A DNA stretch of 12,231 nucleotides from JBOFZL01 sp051655155 (lineage in GTDB: Bacteria > Bacillota > Clostridia > Peptostreptococcales > Filifactoraceae): NCBI GenBank assembly GCA_051655155.1, contig JBOFZL010000065.1, forward strand, positions 1-12,231. Reading direction: 5' to 3'. Within the stretch, counting starts at the first letter, position 1, and every line of letters begins with the position of its first letter. The notes beneath the pieces were generated by a model. The model ran no database searches. It had not been told where the DNA came from and saw nothing but the letters and a program-made list of their open reading frames with translations. Position numbers and translations under genes: made by a program. This document shows, piece by piece, positions 1 to 7,283 of this stretch.

Positions 1-1296
1 AATAAGCAAATTATTAAGGATCTTCAATTTGATGCTACACAAATTGTTAATGAGATTGAAGATAGTATTATAATATATAACAAGATGCAAGCTCCTTGGA
101 ATAAGGATATTGTACTTAAAGATATATTAACTGATAGAAAAATGTTTTATTATACATCTAGGTTGGCAACTACAAACGTAATTGTGCTTAATGAATCTAG
201 AGAGGTCATATTTTCATCACTTAATATTGATAACGGAGGATTTATTGATCCTACGAAATTAAGTAAAAATAAGTTTTTTGTTTTAGAGCAACCTATCAAG
301 AATAAAAAAACTGATGAAGTTTTAGGAACATTGATTGCTTTTGCTCAAAAGGAAAATCTAGATATAATTAACAAGTTAATTAATAATGCAGGTATTTTGG
401 GGTTTACAATATCAGTTTTTGTAGCCTTAGTGTTATCACTCTTTTTTGAAAGAAATATAACGGAGCCTATAAAAAAATTAAGAGATAATGTTTCTATGTT
501 TTCTATTGAGTCAGAGAGTAGTTGGATAAGTGTAGATTCTAATGATGAGATTAACGATCTTAATAATGAGTTTAAAAAGATGACTGAAAAGCTTATTAGT
601 TATAATGAAAGACAGAAGGAGTTTTTTCAAAATACTTCCCATGAATTAAAAACACCTCTTATGTCAATTAATGGTTATGCAGAAGCTATCAAAGATGAAA
701 TTATTCCACCAGAGGATATAAATGTAACTATGGATATTATTATTGATGAAACACGAAGGTTGACAGAAACTGTTAATAGTATTGTATATTTAAGTAAATT
801 AGATAACATGGAGTTACAGGATTTGATTATTCCTGAGAGGTTAGATTTAAGTGAATTTATCTTAGAAATTGTAAATAGGTTTAAGCCTGTAGCGTTAGAG
901 AGAGAGATTCAGTTAATAGGATTAATTGATAAAGATATTTTTGTTTATATGAAAGATGAACATTTATACAAAATTACTTCTAATTTGATTACAAATGCTT
1001 TAAGATATGCAAATTCTTGTGTTGAAGTTATACTAACAATTGATTTGTCAGGACTAAAGATAAGTGTTATCGATGATGGTGTAGGATTTGAATTAGAGGA
1101 TTTAGAAAGAGCTTTTGAAAGATTTTATAAGGGAAATAAGGGGAATACTGGTTTAGGATTGGCTATAGTTAAAAGTACAGCTAAGACATATGATGGAAGA
1201 GTTTTAGCTTCAAATAATTTAAATGGTGGAGCCAAGGTTGAGGTTATTTTTCCGATTTCATCTTGGATAGACTATAATGAACGGGAGAAGGATTAG
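1..1296 (+). CDS. Sensor histidine kinase, 5'-partial
   Basis: This is a two-component sensor kinase that should autophosphorylate on histidine and pass the phosphate to a response regulator, which is probably encoded just upstream and outside the window. The frame is open from base 1, so the ATG at 85 is internal and the true start is missing; 431 codons are visible. In order I see an extracytoplasmic sensor region (codons 1 to about 128), a membrane segment (about 391-447 nt), a HAMP-like linker (from NITEPIKKL), and a HisKA domain with the H-box SHELKTPL. The phospho-acceptor His is codon 640-642. An HATPase domain follows with N-box (SNLITNALRYA), G1 (DDGVGF) and G2 (GNTGLGLAI). All the catalytic boxes look intact, so the protein should be active. 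A first membrane helix is expected upstream. The signal sensed cannot be read from the sequence. The stop codon directly abuts the ATG of the next gene. Confidence 0.93.
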   Translation, partial: NKQIIKDLQFDATQIVNEIEDSIIIYNKMQAPWNKDIVLKDILTDRKMFYYTSRLATTNVIVLNESREVIFSSLNIDNGGFIDPTKLSKNKFFVLEQPIKNKKTDEVLGTLIAFAQKENLDIINKLINNAGILGFTISVFVALVLSLFFERNITEPIKKLRDNVSMFSIESESSWISVDSNDEINDLNNEFKKMTEKLISYNERQKEFFQNTSHELKTPLMSINGYAEAIKDEIIPPEDINVTMDIIIDETRRLTETVNSIVYLSKLDNMELQDLIIPERLDLSEFILEIVNRFKPVALEREIQLIGLIDKDIFVYMKDEHLYKITSNLITNALRYANSCVEVILTIDLSGLKISVIDDGVGFELEDLERAFERFYKGNKGNTGLGLAIVKSTAKTYDGRVLASNNLNGGAKVEVIFPISSWIDYNEREKD

Positions 1297-2316
1297 ATGG
1301 AGTATGGAGTTTTAGGGCGAACTGGCTTGAATATTTCAAAAATTGGGTTAGGTGGAATACCTATTCAAAGGATTAGTGAATGTGAAGCTGAAAATATTAT
1401 AAAGCTTTGTTATGAACATGGAATAAACTTTATTGATACTGCTAGGGGATATGGAGTTAGTGAGAGTTATATAGCTAATGGAATCAAATTTTTTGAAAAT
1501 AAGTTTGTTATTGCTACTAAGTCGATGGGTAGGTCATATGAGGTTATGAAGAAAGAGATTGAAGACGCTATGGTAGCTTTAAAATTAAATTACATTGATA
1601 TTTATCAGATGCATAATATTTCAAAAGGCGAGTATGAATTAGTGATGTCTGATAATGGGGCTTATAAGGCTTTGTTAGAGGCTAAGGAAGAAGGAAAAAT
1701 TAAACATATAGGATTTACTACTCATTCAGTTGTTGAGTTGGAAAAAGCTGTTGATTCAGGCTTATTTGATACTATTCAATTTCCTTTCAATATAGTTGAA
1801 GTTCAAGGCATTGAAGTTTTAAAGAAGGCAAAATCAAAAAACATAGGTACAATTGGAATGAAACCATTGGCTGGAGGTGTTATTGATAATTCAGATTTAG
1901 CAATTAAATATATAATGGATTCAGGACTCATAGATGTAATAATTCCAGGGATGGCTTTAGAAGATGAAGTTATAAAAAATGTTAAATCTGTAAATGATTT
2001 TGTTGAAATTACAGCAAGTGAACAAAATGAAATTCAAATGTTGAGAGAATCATTAGGTGAAAATTTTTGCAGAAGATGTGGATATTGTATGCCGTGCCCT
2101 CAAGGGATAAATATTCCGGTATATTTTACAAATCATAGATATATAGTAAAGTATGGATTAAAAGATTGGGGGTTGCAACGTTATATCGCGGCGAAAGAAC
2201 AGGCAAAAGAATGCATTGGATGTATGGCATGTATAAATAAGTGCCCTTATAATCTGCCGATTCCTGAGTTACTAAGTAATCTAAATGATGATATGGAAAA
2301 ATTTATGAGAGAATAA
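1297..2316 (+). CDS. Aldo/keto reductase with two C-terminal 4Fe-4S cysteine clusters
   Basis: This 339-residue protein joins an aldo/keto reductase barrel to a ferredoxin-like tail. The barrel (about residues 1-250) begins YGVLGRTGLNISKIGLGG. It carries the likely catalytic tetrad Asp47 and Tyr52 (in FIDTARGYG), Lys75 (in IATKS) and His106 (in DIYQMHN). The tail has two cysteine groups. One is C258, C261, C264 and C267 (CxxCxxCxxCP), and the other is C306, C309, C312 and C316 (CxxCxxCxxxCP, the classical 4Fe-4S spacing). This architecture is common in anaerobes (predicted oxidoreductases of the COG1453 type). The physiological substrate is unknown, and an electron-transfer role for the clusters is inferred. 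The ATG follows the kinase stop with no gap and has GGAGAAGG upstream, so the two genes are co-transcribed and probably translationally coupled. There is no sign of truncation. Confidence 0.92.
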   Translation: MEYGVLGRTGLNISKIGLGGIPIQRISECEAENIIKLCYEHGINFIDTARGYGVSESYIANGIKFFENKFVIATKSMGRSYEVMKKEIEDAMVALKLNYIDIYQMHNISKGEYELVMSDNGAYKALLEAKEEGKIKHIGFTTHSVVELEKAVDSGLFDTIQFPFNIVEVQGIEVLKKAKSKNIGTIGMKPLAGGVIDNSDLAIKYIMDSGLIDVIIPGMALEDEVIKNVKSVNDFVEITASEQNEIQMLRESLGENFCRRCGYCMPCPQGINIPVYFTNHRYIVKYGLKDWGLQRYIAAKEQAKECIGCMACINKCPYNLPIPELLSNLNDDMEKFMRE

Positions 2317-2320
2317 GGTG
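2315..2320 (+). promoter_or_regulatory. Ribosome binding site deciding the mnmA start
   Basis: AAGGTG lies 9 nt before ATG 2330. It begins at the last two bases of the reductase stop codon and contains the competing GTG at 2318, so that GTG is unlikely to be the start. Confidence 0.6.
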
Positions 2321-2329
2321 TTTAATAGT

Positions 2330-3439
2330 ATGAGAAAAAAAGTAGTACTTGGAATGAGTGGAGGAGTGGATTCTTCTGTAGCAGCTGTTTTGTTGAAGGA
2401 ACAGGGGTATGACGTTATAGGCGTTTTTATGAAAAATTGGGAGGAAAAGGACGATGAGGGGCTGTGTACAGCTACTGCTGACTATTTAGATGTTGCAAAG
2501 GTAGCTTCTGCGCTTAATATACCTTATTACACAGTAAATTTTCAAAAGGAATATTGGGAGAAGGTTTTTAAGTATTTTTTAGAAGAATATAAAGCTGGAA
2601 GGACTCCTAATCCAGATGTTATGTGCAATCAGGAAATTAAGTTTAATGCTTTTCTGGATTATGCTTTAAAAATTGGGGCTGACTATGTTGCTATGGGACA
2701 TTACGCACAGGTTAAAGAAGAAAACGGGAAATTTTTATTAATGAAGGGTTTTGATGCTAATAAGGATCAAACATATTTTTTATCTCGCATAGATCAAAAA
2801 GCATTATCTAAGACTTTATTTCCAATTGGAAATATACCTAAATCAAGGGTTAGGGAAATTGCAGAAAGCTATAATCTTGCTACTGCAAAGAAAAAAGATT
2901 CTACAGGAATATGTTTTATTGGAGAAAGGGATTTTGATAAATTTTTAGATAATTATCTAATTCCAAAGTCAGGGGATATATTGGATTTAGAAGGGAATAA
3001 AGTTGGTAAACACACAGGTCTGACACATTATACTATTGGTCAAAGAAAGGGATTAGGCATAGGTGGAGTTGGTAATGGTGAACCATGGTTTGTTGCAGGT
3101 AAGGATTTAAAGGAGAATATTCTTTATGCTGTTCAAGGTGAAGATCATCCTTCTCTATATACAAGATCTTTGATAGGAAGTAATGTAAAGTGGATTATAG
3201 GGGAAGCTCCTGCATTACCATTAAAATGCTGTGCAAAATTTCGATATAGACAATCAGATATACCAGTTACAGTGTTTAAGGAAGAAGGTAATAAAATTAA
3301 GATTGTGTTTGACTATCCCGTAAAGGCCATTACTCCGGGACAGATCGCAGTTATTTACGATGGAGATGTTTGTATGGGGAGTGGAATAATTGAAAGTGCT
3401 GAACCTGTTGTTGATAAATATGATTTTTTACATGAATAA
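2330..3439 (+). CDS. mnmA: tRNA-specific 2-thiouridylase MnmA
   Basis: MnmA puts sulfur on C2 of the wobble uridine (U34) of the tRNAs for Lys, Glu and Gln, using ATP to adenylate the base and a persulfide as sulfur donor. The PP-loop motif GMSGGVDSS is at residues 8-16. The catalytic cysteines are Cys99 (in NPDVMCNQEIKF) and Cys195 (in STGICFIGERDF). The conserved GHYA and DQTYFL segments follow the family pattern, and a C-terminal beta-barrel tail ends near residue 369, the normal family length. I start at ATG 2330 because the PP-loop then falls at its usual distance from the N-terminus and AAGGTG (2315-2320) lies 9 nt upstream. A GTG at 2318 would add four residues but overlaps that ribosome site. 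No cysteine desulfurase gene is next to it, so the sulfur donor must be encoded elsewhere. The gene sits 13 nt after the reductase, in an operon-like run. Confidence 0.97.
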   Translation: MRKKVVLGMSGGVDSSVAAVLLKEQGYDVIGVFMKNWEEKDDEGLCTATADYLDVAKVASALNIPYYTVNFQKEYWEKVFKYFLEEYKAGRTPNPDVMCNQEIKFNAFLDYALKIGADYVAMGHYAQVKEENGKFLLMKGFDANKDQTYFLSRIDQKALSKTLFPIGNIPKSRVREIAESYNLATAKKKDSTGICFIGERDFDKFLDNYLIPKSGDILDLEGNKVGKHTGLTHYTIGQRKGLGIGGVGNGEPWFVAGKDLKENILYAVQGEDHPSLYTRSLIGSNVKWIIGEAPALPLKCCAKFRYRQSDIPVTVFKEEGNKIKIVFDYPVKAITPGQIAVIYDGDVCMGSGIIESAEPVVDKYDFLHE

Positions 3440-3444
3440 TTTTG

Positions 3445-3450
3445 AAAGGT
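3445..3450 (+). promoter_or_regulatory. Ribosome binding site deciding the CDF transporter start
   Basis: AAAGGT lies 6 nt before ATG 3457. It is downstream of the in-frame TTG 3442, which itself has no purine-rich site before it. Confidence 0.6.
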
Positions 3451-3456
3451 TATGTT

Positions 3457-4626
3457 ATGACAGATTTATTGATTAAAATTTTTGTTAGAAATCCAGACGA
3501 TACTAAATCTTCTGCTGGAAGATTAAGTTATGGATATCTTTCAGGTGGTATAGGTATTATATGTAATATTTTTCTTTTTAGTATCAAGTGCTTTATTGGA
3601 TATGTGTCAAATAGTATAGCTATTACGGTGGATGCGTTTAATAATCTTTCCGATGTGGCTTCTTCTATTGCTACTATAATAGGTTTTAAGTTAACCAGCA
3701 AACCTCCTGATAAGGAACATCCATTTGGACATGGACGTTTTGAGTATATAGCGACATTGGTAATAGCGGCTATGGTATTATATGTAGGATTTAATTTTTT
3801 AGGAACATCAACTAGGCGAGTTTTAAATCCAGAGAAAATAGAATTTAGTGTTATTGGGATAGTTGTTTTAGTTGTTTCGATTGTGACTAAACTTTGGTTA
3901 GCGTTATTTAACACAAATATTGGAAAAAAGATAGATTCCAACACTATGAGGGCTATGGCATTAGATAGTTTAAGTGATGTTGCTTCAACTTTTGTTGTAG
4001 GCATAGCCTATATACTTGGAGGTCTTAATGGTATCCATATTGATGGCTATTTAGGTATTGCAATTTCTGTTTTTATTTTATTTAATGGTTATAAAATTGT
4101 TAGGGAAACTATTAGCCCACTTTTAGGGGAAGCCCCTGATCCTATTTTAGTCAATAAGATACATGCAATGCTTTTACTTTATGATGGTATCTTAGGAACT
4201 CATGATTTAATTATTCATAGCTATGGACCAGGAAGATGTATAGCAACAGTTCATGCAGAGGTTTCAGATAAAATAGGTATTATTGAAGCTCATGATATTA
4301 TTGATAAGGCAGAAAGGGAAATTTCGGAGGCTCTTGAGATAGAGTTGGTTATTCATATGGATCCAATCAATACAACTGATGACTATGTTATTGAAGCGAG
4401 AGAAAAGCTAAAATTTATTTTAGAAGATATTAATAAGGAACTTACTTTTCATGATTTTAGAGTAGTGAGAGGGTATTCTTATACGAATTTAATTTTTGAT
4501 TTAGTTATTATTCATGGCTTTTCTAAAGAAGAAGAAAAGTGTATAATAGACTTAATTAAAAAAAACATAAAAAAATGGAATGAAAATTATAATTGCATTA
4601 TTACGGTGGATAAATCGTATAATTAA
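3457..4626 (+). CDS. Cation diffusion facilitator, probable Mn(II) efflux type
   Basis: This 389-residue membrane transporter exports divalent metal in exchange for protons and normally works as a dimer. A hydrophobic N-terminal part (about residues 25-215) holds around six helices. The metal-site signature in helix 2 is N62-x3-D66 (in VDAFNNLSD), and in helix 5 it is D170-x3-D174 (in ALDSLSDVAST). The conserved HPFGHGRFEY loop starts at H88. Zinc-specific members usually have His-x3-Asp at one or both sites. An Asn/Asp-x3-Asp plus Asp-x3-Asp pair is typical of the manganese clade (MneP/MneS of Bacillus, MntE of streptococci), so I infer Mn(II) as substrate. The soluble tail is long (about 170 residues): a first dimerisation domain ends near HMDPINTTDD, and about 75 further residues may form a second one. 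ATG 3457 is preferred over TTG 3442 because AAAGGT lies 6 nt upstream. Confidence 0.9.
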   Translation: MTDLLIKIFVRNPDDTKSSAGRLSYGYLSGGIGIICNIFLFSIKCFIGYVSNSIAITVDAFNNLSDVASSIATIIGFKLTSKPPDKEHPFGHGRFEYIATLVIAAMVLYVGFNFLGTSTRRVLNPEKIEFSVIGIVVLVVSIVTKLWLALFNTNIGKKIDSNTMRAMALDSLSDVASTFVVGIAYILGGLNGIHIDGYLGIAISVFILFNGYKIVRETISPLLGEAPDPILVNKIHAMLLLYDGILGTHDLIIHSYGPGRCIATVHAEVSDKIGIIEAHDIIDKAEREISEALEIELVIHMDPINTTDDYVIEAREKLKFILEDINKELTFHDFRVVRGYSYTNLIFDLVIIHGFSKEEEKCIIDLIKKNIKKWNENYNCIITVDKSYN

Positions 4627-4637
4627 AGGAGGCAAGT

Positions 4638-5789
4638 ATGAGCTTGGTATTTAGAAATGGACGCGTTTTTATCGAAAGTGAAGGTGGTTTTAAACATTGT
4701 GATATTAAGGTTGAGGGAACGAAAATCGCAGAGATAGGAAATAACCTTGAGGGGGATAGCTATATCGATTGTAATGAAAAGTTTGTCTTACCAGGTTTTA
4801 TAGATGCACATTCACATATTGGTATGTGGGAAGAGGGTTTGAATTGGGAAGGGGACGATGGGAATGAGTGTACTGATCCGATTACACCTACTTTAAGAGC
4901 AATAGATGCAGTAAACCCTATGGATATAGCTTTTGATGAAGCTATTCGCGGAGGAGTTACAGTAGCTTCAACAGGGCCAGGAAGTGCAAATGTAATTGGT
5001 GGACAATTTGTAACGATGAAATTGCATGGAAATATTATTGATAAAATGATAATAAAGGCCCCATCTGCAATGAAATGTGCTTTTGGAGAAAACCCAAAGG
5101 GTGTATATGGGAAATCTAATAAAGCTCCACAAACAAGAATGGCGACAGCAGATCTTCTCAGGAAAACTTTGTATGATACTATAGTTTACAGGGAGAAAAA
5201 AGAGTATCATCTTGATGAGGGGAAAGGTCCTTTTGAAGAGAATTTTATGCTTGAGGCAATGTTACCGGTAATTGAAAAAGAAATACCACTAAAAGCTCAC
5301 GCGCACCGAGCAGATGATATTTGTACGGCTCTTAGAATTGCAAAGGAGTTTGATGTTGATATTACTTTAGAACATTGTACTGAAGGACATCTTATAGCTG
5401 ATTTTATTAAAGAATCAGGAGCATGTGCGCAGGTTGGACCAACTTTAAGTTCTAAGTCAAAAGTTGAGCTTAATAAGTTAAGTTGGACAACACCAAAAGT
5501 TCTTTCTGATGCTGGGGTAAAGGTTTCTATAATAACAGATCATCCTGTAATTCCACAACAAATGTTAAATGTATGTGCTGCTTTAGCTATGAAGGCTGGT
5601 TTAAGTGAGTTAGAGGCATTAAGAGCTATTACAATTAATCCAGCCATGGCATTAGAAATCAATGAAGATAAAGGCTCTATTTTAGTAGGAAAAGATGCAG
5701 ATTTAGTAGTATGGGATGGTCATCCTTTTGAGTTGCAAAGTGAAGTTGAGACAGTTTTTATTGAAGGGGAGCAAGTATTTAAAATATAG
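4638..5789 (+). CDS. Metal-dependent amidohydrolase (HutI/imidazolonepropionase-like superfamily)
   Basis: This is a 383-residue cytoplasmic hydrolase of the amidohydrolase superfamily, a (beta/alpha)8 barrel with a small composite beta domain made of both termini. Metal ligands are visible in order. His58 and His60 lie in FIDAHSHIG at the end of strand 1, His221/His223 in LKAHAHRADD, His246 in LEHCTEGH and Asp301 in ITDHP. The late segment with ALRAITINPAMAL and GKDADLVVWDGHP is the usual C-terminal signature of this superfamily (COG1228 type). The substrate is not predictable. The neighbours are not a histidine or pyrimidine degradation cluster, so hutI is not a safe name. Translation should be strong: AAAGGAGG (4625-4632) overlaps the previous stop codon and lies 5 nt before the ATG. 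A 56-nt gap with a hairpin follows, the largest intergenic space in the window. Confidence 0.9.
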   Translation: MSLVFRNGRVFIESEGGFKHCDIKVEGTKIAEIGNNLEGDSYIDCNEKFVLPGFIDAHSHIGMWEEGLNWEGDDGNECTDPITPTLRAIDAVNPMDIAFDEAIRGGVTVASTGPGSANVIGGQFVTMKLHGNIIDKMIIKAPSAMKCAFGENPKGVYGKSNKAPQTRMATADLLRKTLYDTIVYREKKEYHLDEGKGPFEENFMLEAMLPVIEKEIPLKAHAHRADDICTALRIAKEFDVDITLEHCTEGHLIADFIKESGACAQVGPTLSSKSKVELNKLSWTTPKVLSDAGVKVSIITDHPVIPQQMLNVCAALAMKAGLSELEALRAITINPAMALEINEDKGSILVGKDADLVVWDGHPFELQSEVETVFIEGEQVFKI

Positions 5790-5800
5790 TATTTTAAAAA

Positions 5801-5828
5801 AGGATCCATTCTTTTTAGGATGGATCTT
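5801..5828. other. Intergenic hairpin (12-bp stem, TTTT loop)
   Basis: Bases 5801-5812 pair with 5817-5828 over 12 bp (two G-T wobbles) around a four-base TTTT loop. It is the only strong stem-loop I found between genes. On the plus strand no T-run follows, so it is a poor intrinsic terminator in the direction of the genes. It is preceded by an A-run (5796-5801), which makes it look like a terminator read on the minus strand, although no minus-strand gene is present nearby. It could be an mRNA-stabilising or processing element between the amidohydrolase and the chromate pair, or a weak attenuator. Confidence 0.6.
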
Positions 5829-5845
5829 GATTATAAGGAGAAAAG

Positions 5846-6388
5846 ATGAGACTTCTCTTACAAGTTGTTTGGATATTTACTAAAATAGGAATGTTTACTA
5901 TTGGAGGGGGTTATGCTATGATTCCCGAGATAAAAAGACAGATAGTAAATAAGAATAATTGGATAACAGATGAAGAATTCCTAGATATAATAGCAATTAC
6001 ACAGTCAATGCCAGGTCCAATAGCTGTAAACGTTGCTTTTGTTGTTGGATATAAGTTAAGAGGATTACTTGGGGGCCTTTTAGCTTCAGTTGGAGCAGTT
6101 TTTCCATCTCTAGTAATGATGATTGGTGTGGCAATAGGTTATAGAGAAATAAGGGATAATGAATATGTTATAGCAGCTTTTAAAGGAATAAAACCTGTTG
6201 TTGTTGCATTGGTTTTTTTAGGAACTTTTTCACTTGCAAAAACTGCTAAGATAAGTATAAAAAACTTTTATGTTCCTGCAATTGTGTCTTCAATGATTTT
6301 ATTTTTAGGAGTATCTCCTTTATGGATATTATTTGCATCATTCGTGTTTGGCAATATTTATTTTTGGAATGGGAGGGGACAAAGATAA
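5846..6388 (+). CDS. Chromate transporter, short-chain (half-size), first subunit
   Basis: This 180-residue integral membrane protein is a half-size member of the chromate ion transporter (CHR) family. Full-length ChrA has two homologous halves of about 200 residues, and short-chain members occur as adjacent gene pairs acting together, as in Bacillus subtilis. Family motifs seen are FTIGGGYAMIPEI (residues 17-29) and MPGPIAVNVAFVVGYK (55-70). Hydrophobic stretches cover about residues 75-98, 115-131 and 142-172. AAGGAG (5835-5840) lies 5 nt before the ATG. The product is predicted to export chromate or a similar oxyanion. In an anaerobe without other chromate genes here, the true substrate may be sulfate or another anion; this is inference. 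The stop codon overlaps the start of the second half. Confidence 0.93.
   Translation: MRLLLQVVWIFTKIGMFTIGGGYAMIPEIKRQIVNKNNWITDEEFLDIIAITQSMPGPIAVNVAFVVGYKLRGLLGGLLASVGAVFPSLVMMIGVAIGYREIRDNEYVIAAFKGIKPVVVALVFLGTFSLAKTAKISIKNFYVPAIVSSMILFLGVSPLWILFASFVFGNIYFWNGRGQR
6372..6376 (+). promoter_or_regulatory. Ribosome binding site deciding the start of the second chromate subunit
   Basis: GGAGG inside the end of the first subunit lies 11 nt before ATG 6388. It supports the TAATG overlap start rather than ATG 6322, and suggests that ribosomes finishing the first subunit re-initiate on the second. Confidence 0.6.
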
Positions 6389-6921
6389 TGTTGTTAGAGT
6401 TATTTTTAACATTTTTTAAAATTGGAATTACAAGTTTTGGCGGTGGATATGCTATGATACCTATGATGCGTGGGGAAATTGTAAATAAGAATGCTTACAT
6501 GACTCTAACTGAATTTACCGATATAATAGGAATATCTCAAATAACGCCAGGCCCTATTGCTGTTAATGTAGCCACTTATATAGGATATACAGTAACTAAC
6601 TCTATTTTGGGGGCCATTGTGTCAACTTTTGGAGTTATATTGCCTTCCTTGTTAATAGGATTTGCTCTAAGTTATTTTTTTGAAAGGTTATCTGGTAATA
6701 AAATTTTAGATAATGGTATAAAGGGTCTCAGGCTAACTGTTATTGGACTTATTTTTTCTGCAGGAATCATGATGGTTAATAAGGACAATTTTATTGATGA
6801 AACAAGCATATTATTTTTTCTAGGAACATTAATACTTAATTACTTTTGTAAAGTAGGACCTATTTATACAATTCTCTTAGGGGGAATATTAGGGATTTTC
6901 TTTTATGGTAATATTTTTTAG
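6388..6921 (+). CDS. Chromate transporter, short-chain (half-size), second subunit
   Basis: This is the 177-residue partner of the preceding gene and is clearly homologous to it: TSFGGGYAMIPMM (residues 15-27) and TPGPIAVNVATYIGY (53-67) repeat the same family motifs at the same positions. The two probably arose by tandem duplication and form a heteromeric transporter equivalent to one full-length ChrA. I start at ATG 6388, which shares one base with the previous stop (TAATG) and has GGAGG (6372-6376) 11 nt upstream. An in-frame ATG at 6322 would add 22 residues that do not match the family and would lie well inside the first subunit. The overlap implies coupled translation and equal amounts. 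The anion carried is not established by sequence. Confidence 0.93.
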   Translation: MLLELFLTFFKIGITSFGGGYAMIPMMRGEIVNKNAYMTLTEFTDIIGISQITPGPIAVNVATYIGYTVTNSILGAIVSTFGVILPSLLIGFALSYFFERLSGNKILDNGIKGLRLTVIGLIFSAGIMMVNKDNFIDETSILFFLGTLILNYFCKVGPIYTILLGGILGIFFYGNIF

Positions 6922-6929
6922 GAGGAGAT

Positions 6930-7244
6930 ATGATTTTTAAAACAAGAAATGAAGTAACATCTGTTTTGATATTTTTTGTTATAATTATTAATATAAAGGT
7001 TTCAGGATTAAGTAAAAAACTAGAATTAGTTTTGGTTAGTTTACCTATAATTTTATCTTTATTATTATCAAAATTTAGAAATAATAGAACCAATATAGAT
7101 ATTACCAGTAATAGAACAAGTAAATCGTGTAAAAACTTTTTATCTGATTCTTTTGTCAATAGCAAAATCGTGGAGTATGGTTCAACAATAATTTGGGTTA
7201 TTTCAGTTTTAATTATTGTAAGAGAGTTAATTAAAGTACTTTAA
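6930..7244 (+). CDS. Small uncharacterised membrane protein (104 aa)
   Basis: I do not recognise this protein. It is 104 residues long, with hydrophobic segments at about residues 10-23, 31-47 and 83-98. Between the second and third is a polar stretch (about 48-80) rich in Asn, Ser, Thr and basic residues, with one Cys at 67. It is a plausible small three-helix membrane protein. A strong ribosome site, GGAGGAG (6921-6927), overlaps the previous stop codon and sits 2-4 nt before the ATG, so the frame is very likely translated. It lies between the chromate pair and rqcP, a position where Bacillus has nothing comparable. It does not look like YabP or YabQ. It could be an accessory of the transporter or unrelated. 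A minus-strand frame covers part of it but has no ribosome site. Confidence 0.7.
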   Translation: MIFKTRNEVTSVLIFFVIIINIKVSGLSKKLELVLVSLPIILSLLLSKFRNNRTNIDITSNRTSKSCKNFLSDSFVNSKIVEYGSTIIWVISVLIIVRELIKVL

Positions 7245-7283
7245 TCATAGAGATAGTGTTTGTATATTGAATTTGGAGGAATT

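Noticed and set aside
85..87. ATG 85 as the start of the histidine kinase
   Set aside because: The reading frame is open from base 1 and the sensor region would be cut, with no first membrane helix; no Shine-Dalgarno sequence precedes it.
3528..4004. Minus-strand open frame of 158 codons opposite the CDF transporter
   Set aside because: It lies wholly inside a well-recognised plus-strand gene and its product has no recognisable motif. Such frames are expected opposite AT-rich membrane genes.
4968..5210. Minus-strand frame of 80 codons opposite the amidohydrolase
   Set aside because: Cysteine-rich random-looking product, no ribosome site, fully inside a conserved enzyme gene.
6322..6387. Upstream ATG 6322 for the second chromate subunit
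   Set aside because: The extra 22 residues come from another frame of the first subunit and do not match the family, whereas ATG 6388 has GGAGG upstream and a stop overlap.
6860..7165. Minus-strand frame of 101 codons overlapping the small membrane protein
   Set aside because: It would start at TTG with no Shine-Dalgarno sequence, runs against all neighbours, and covers the end of the second chromate gene. The plus-strand frame has a strong ribosome site.
7216..7245. Promoter-like pair TTGTAA / TTTAAT before rqcP
   Set aside because: Only a loose match to consensus with an 18-nt spacer in AT-rich DNA. Such pairs occur by chance and nothing else supports it.
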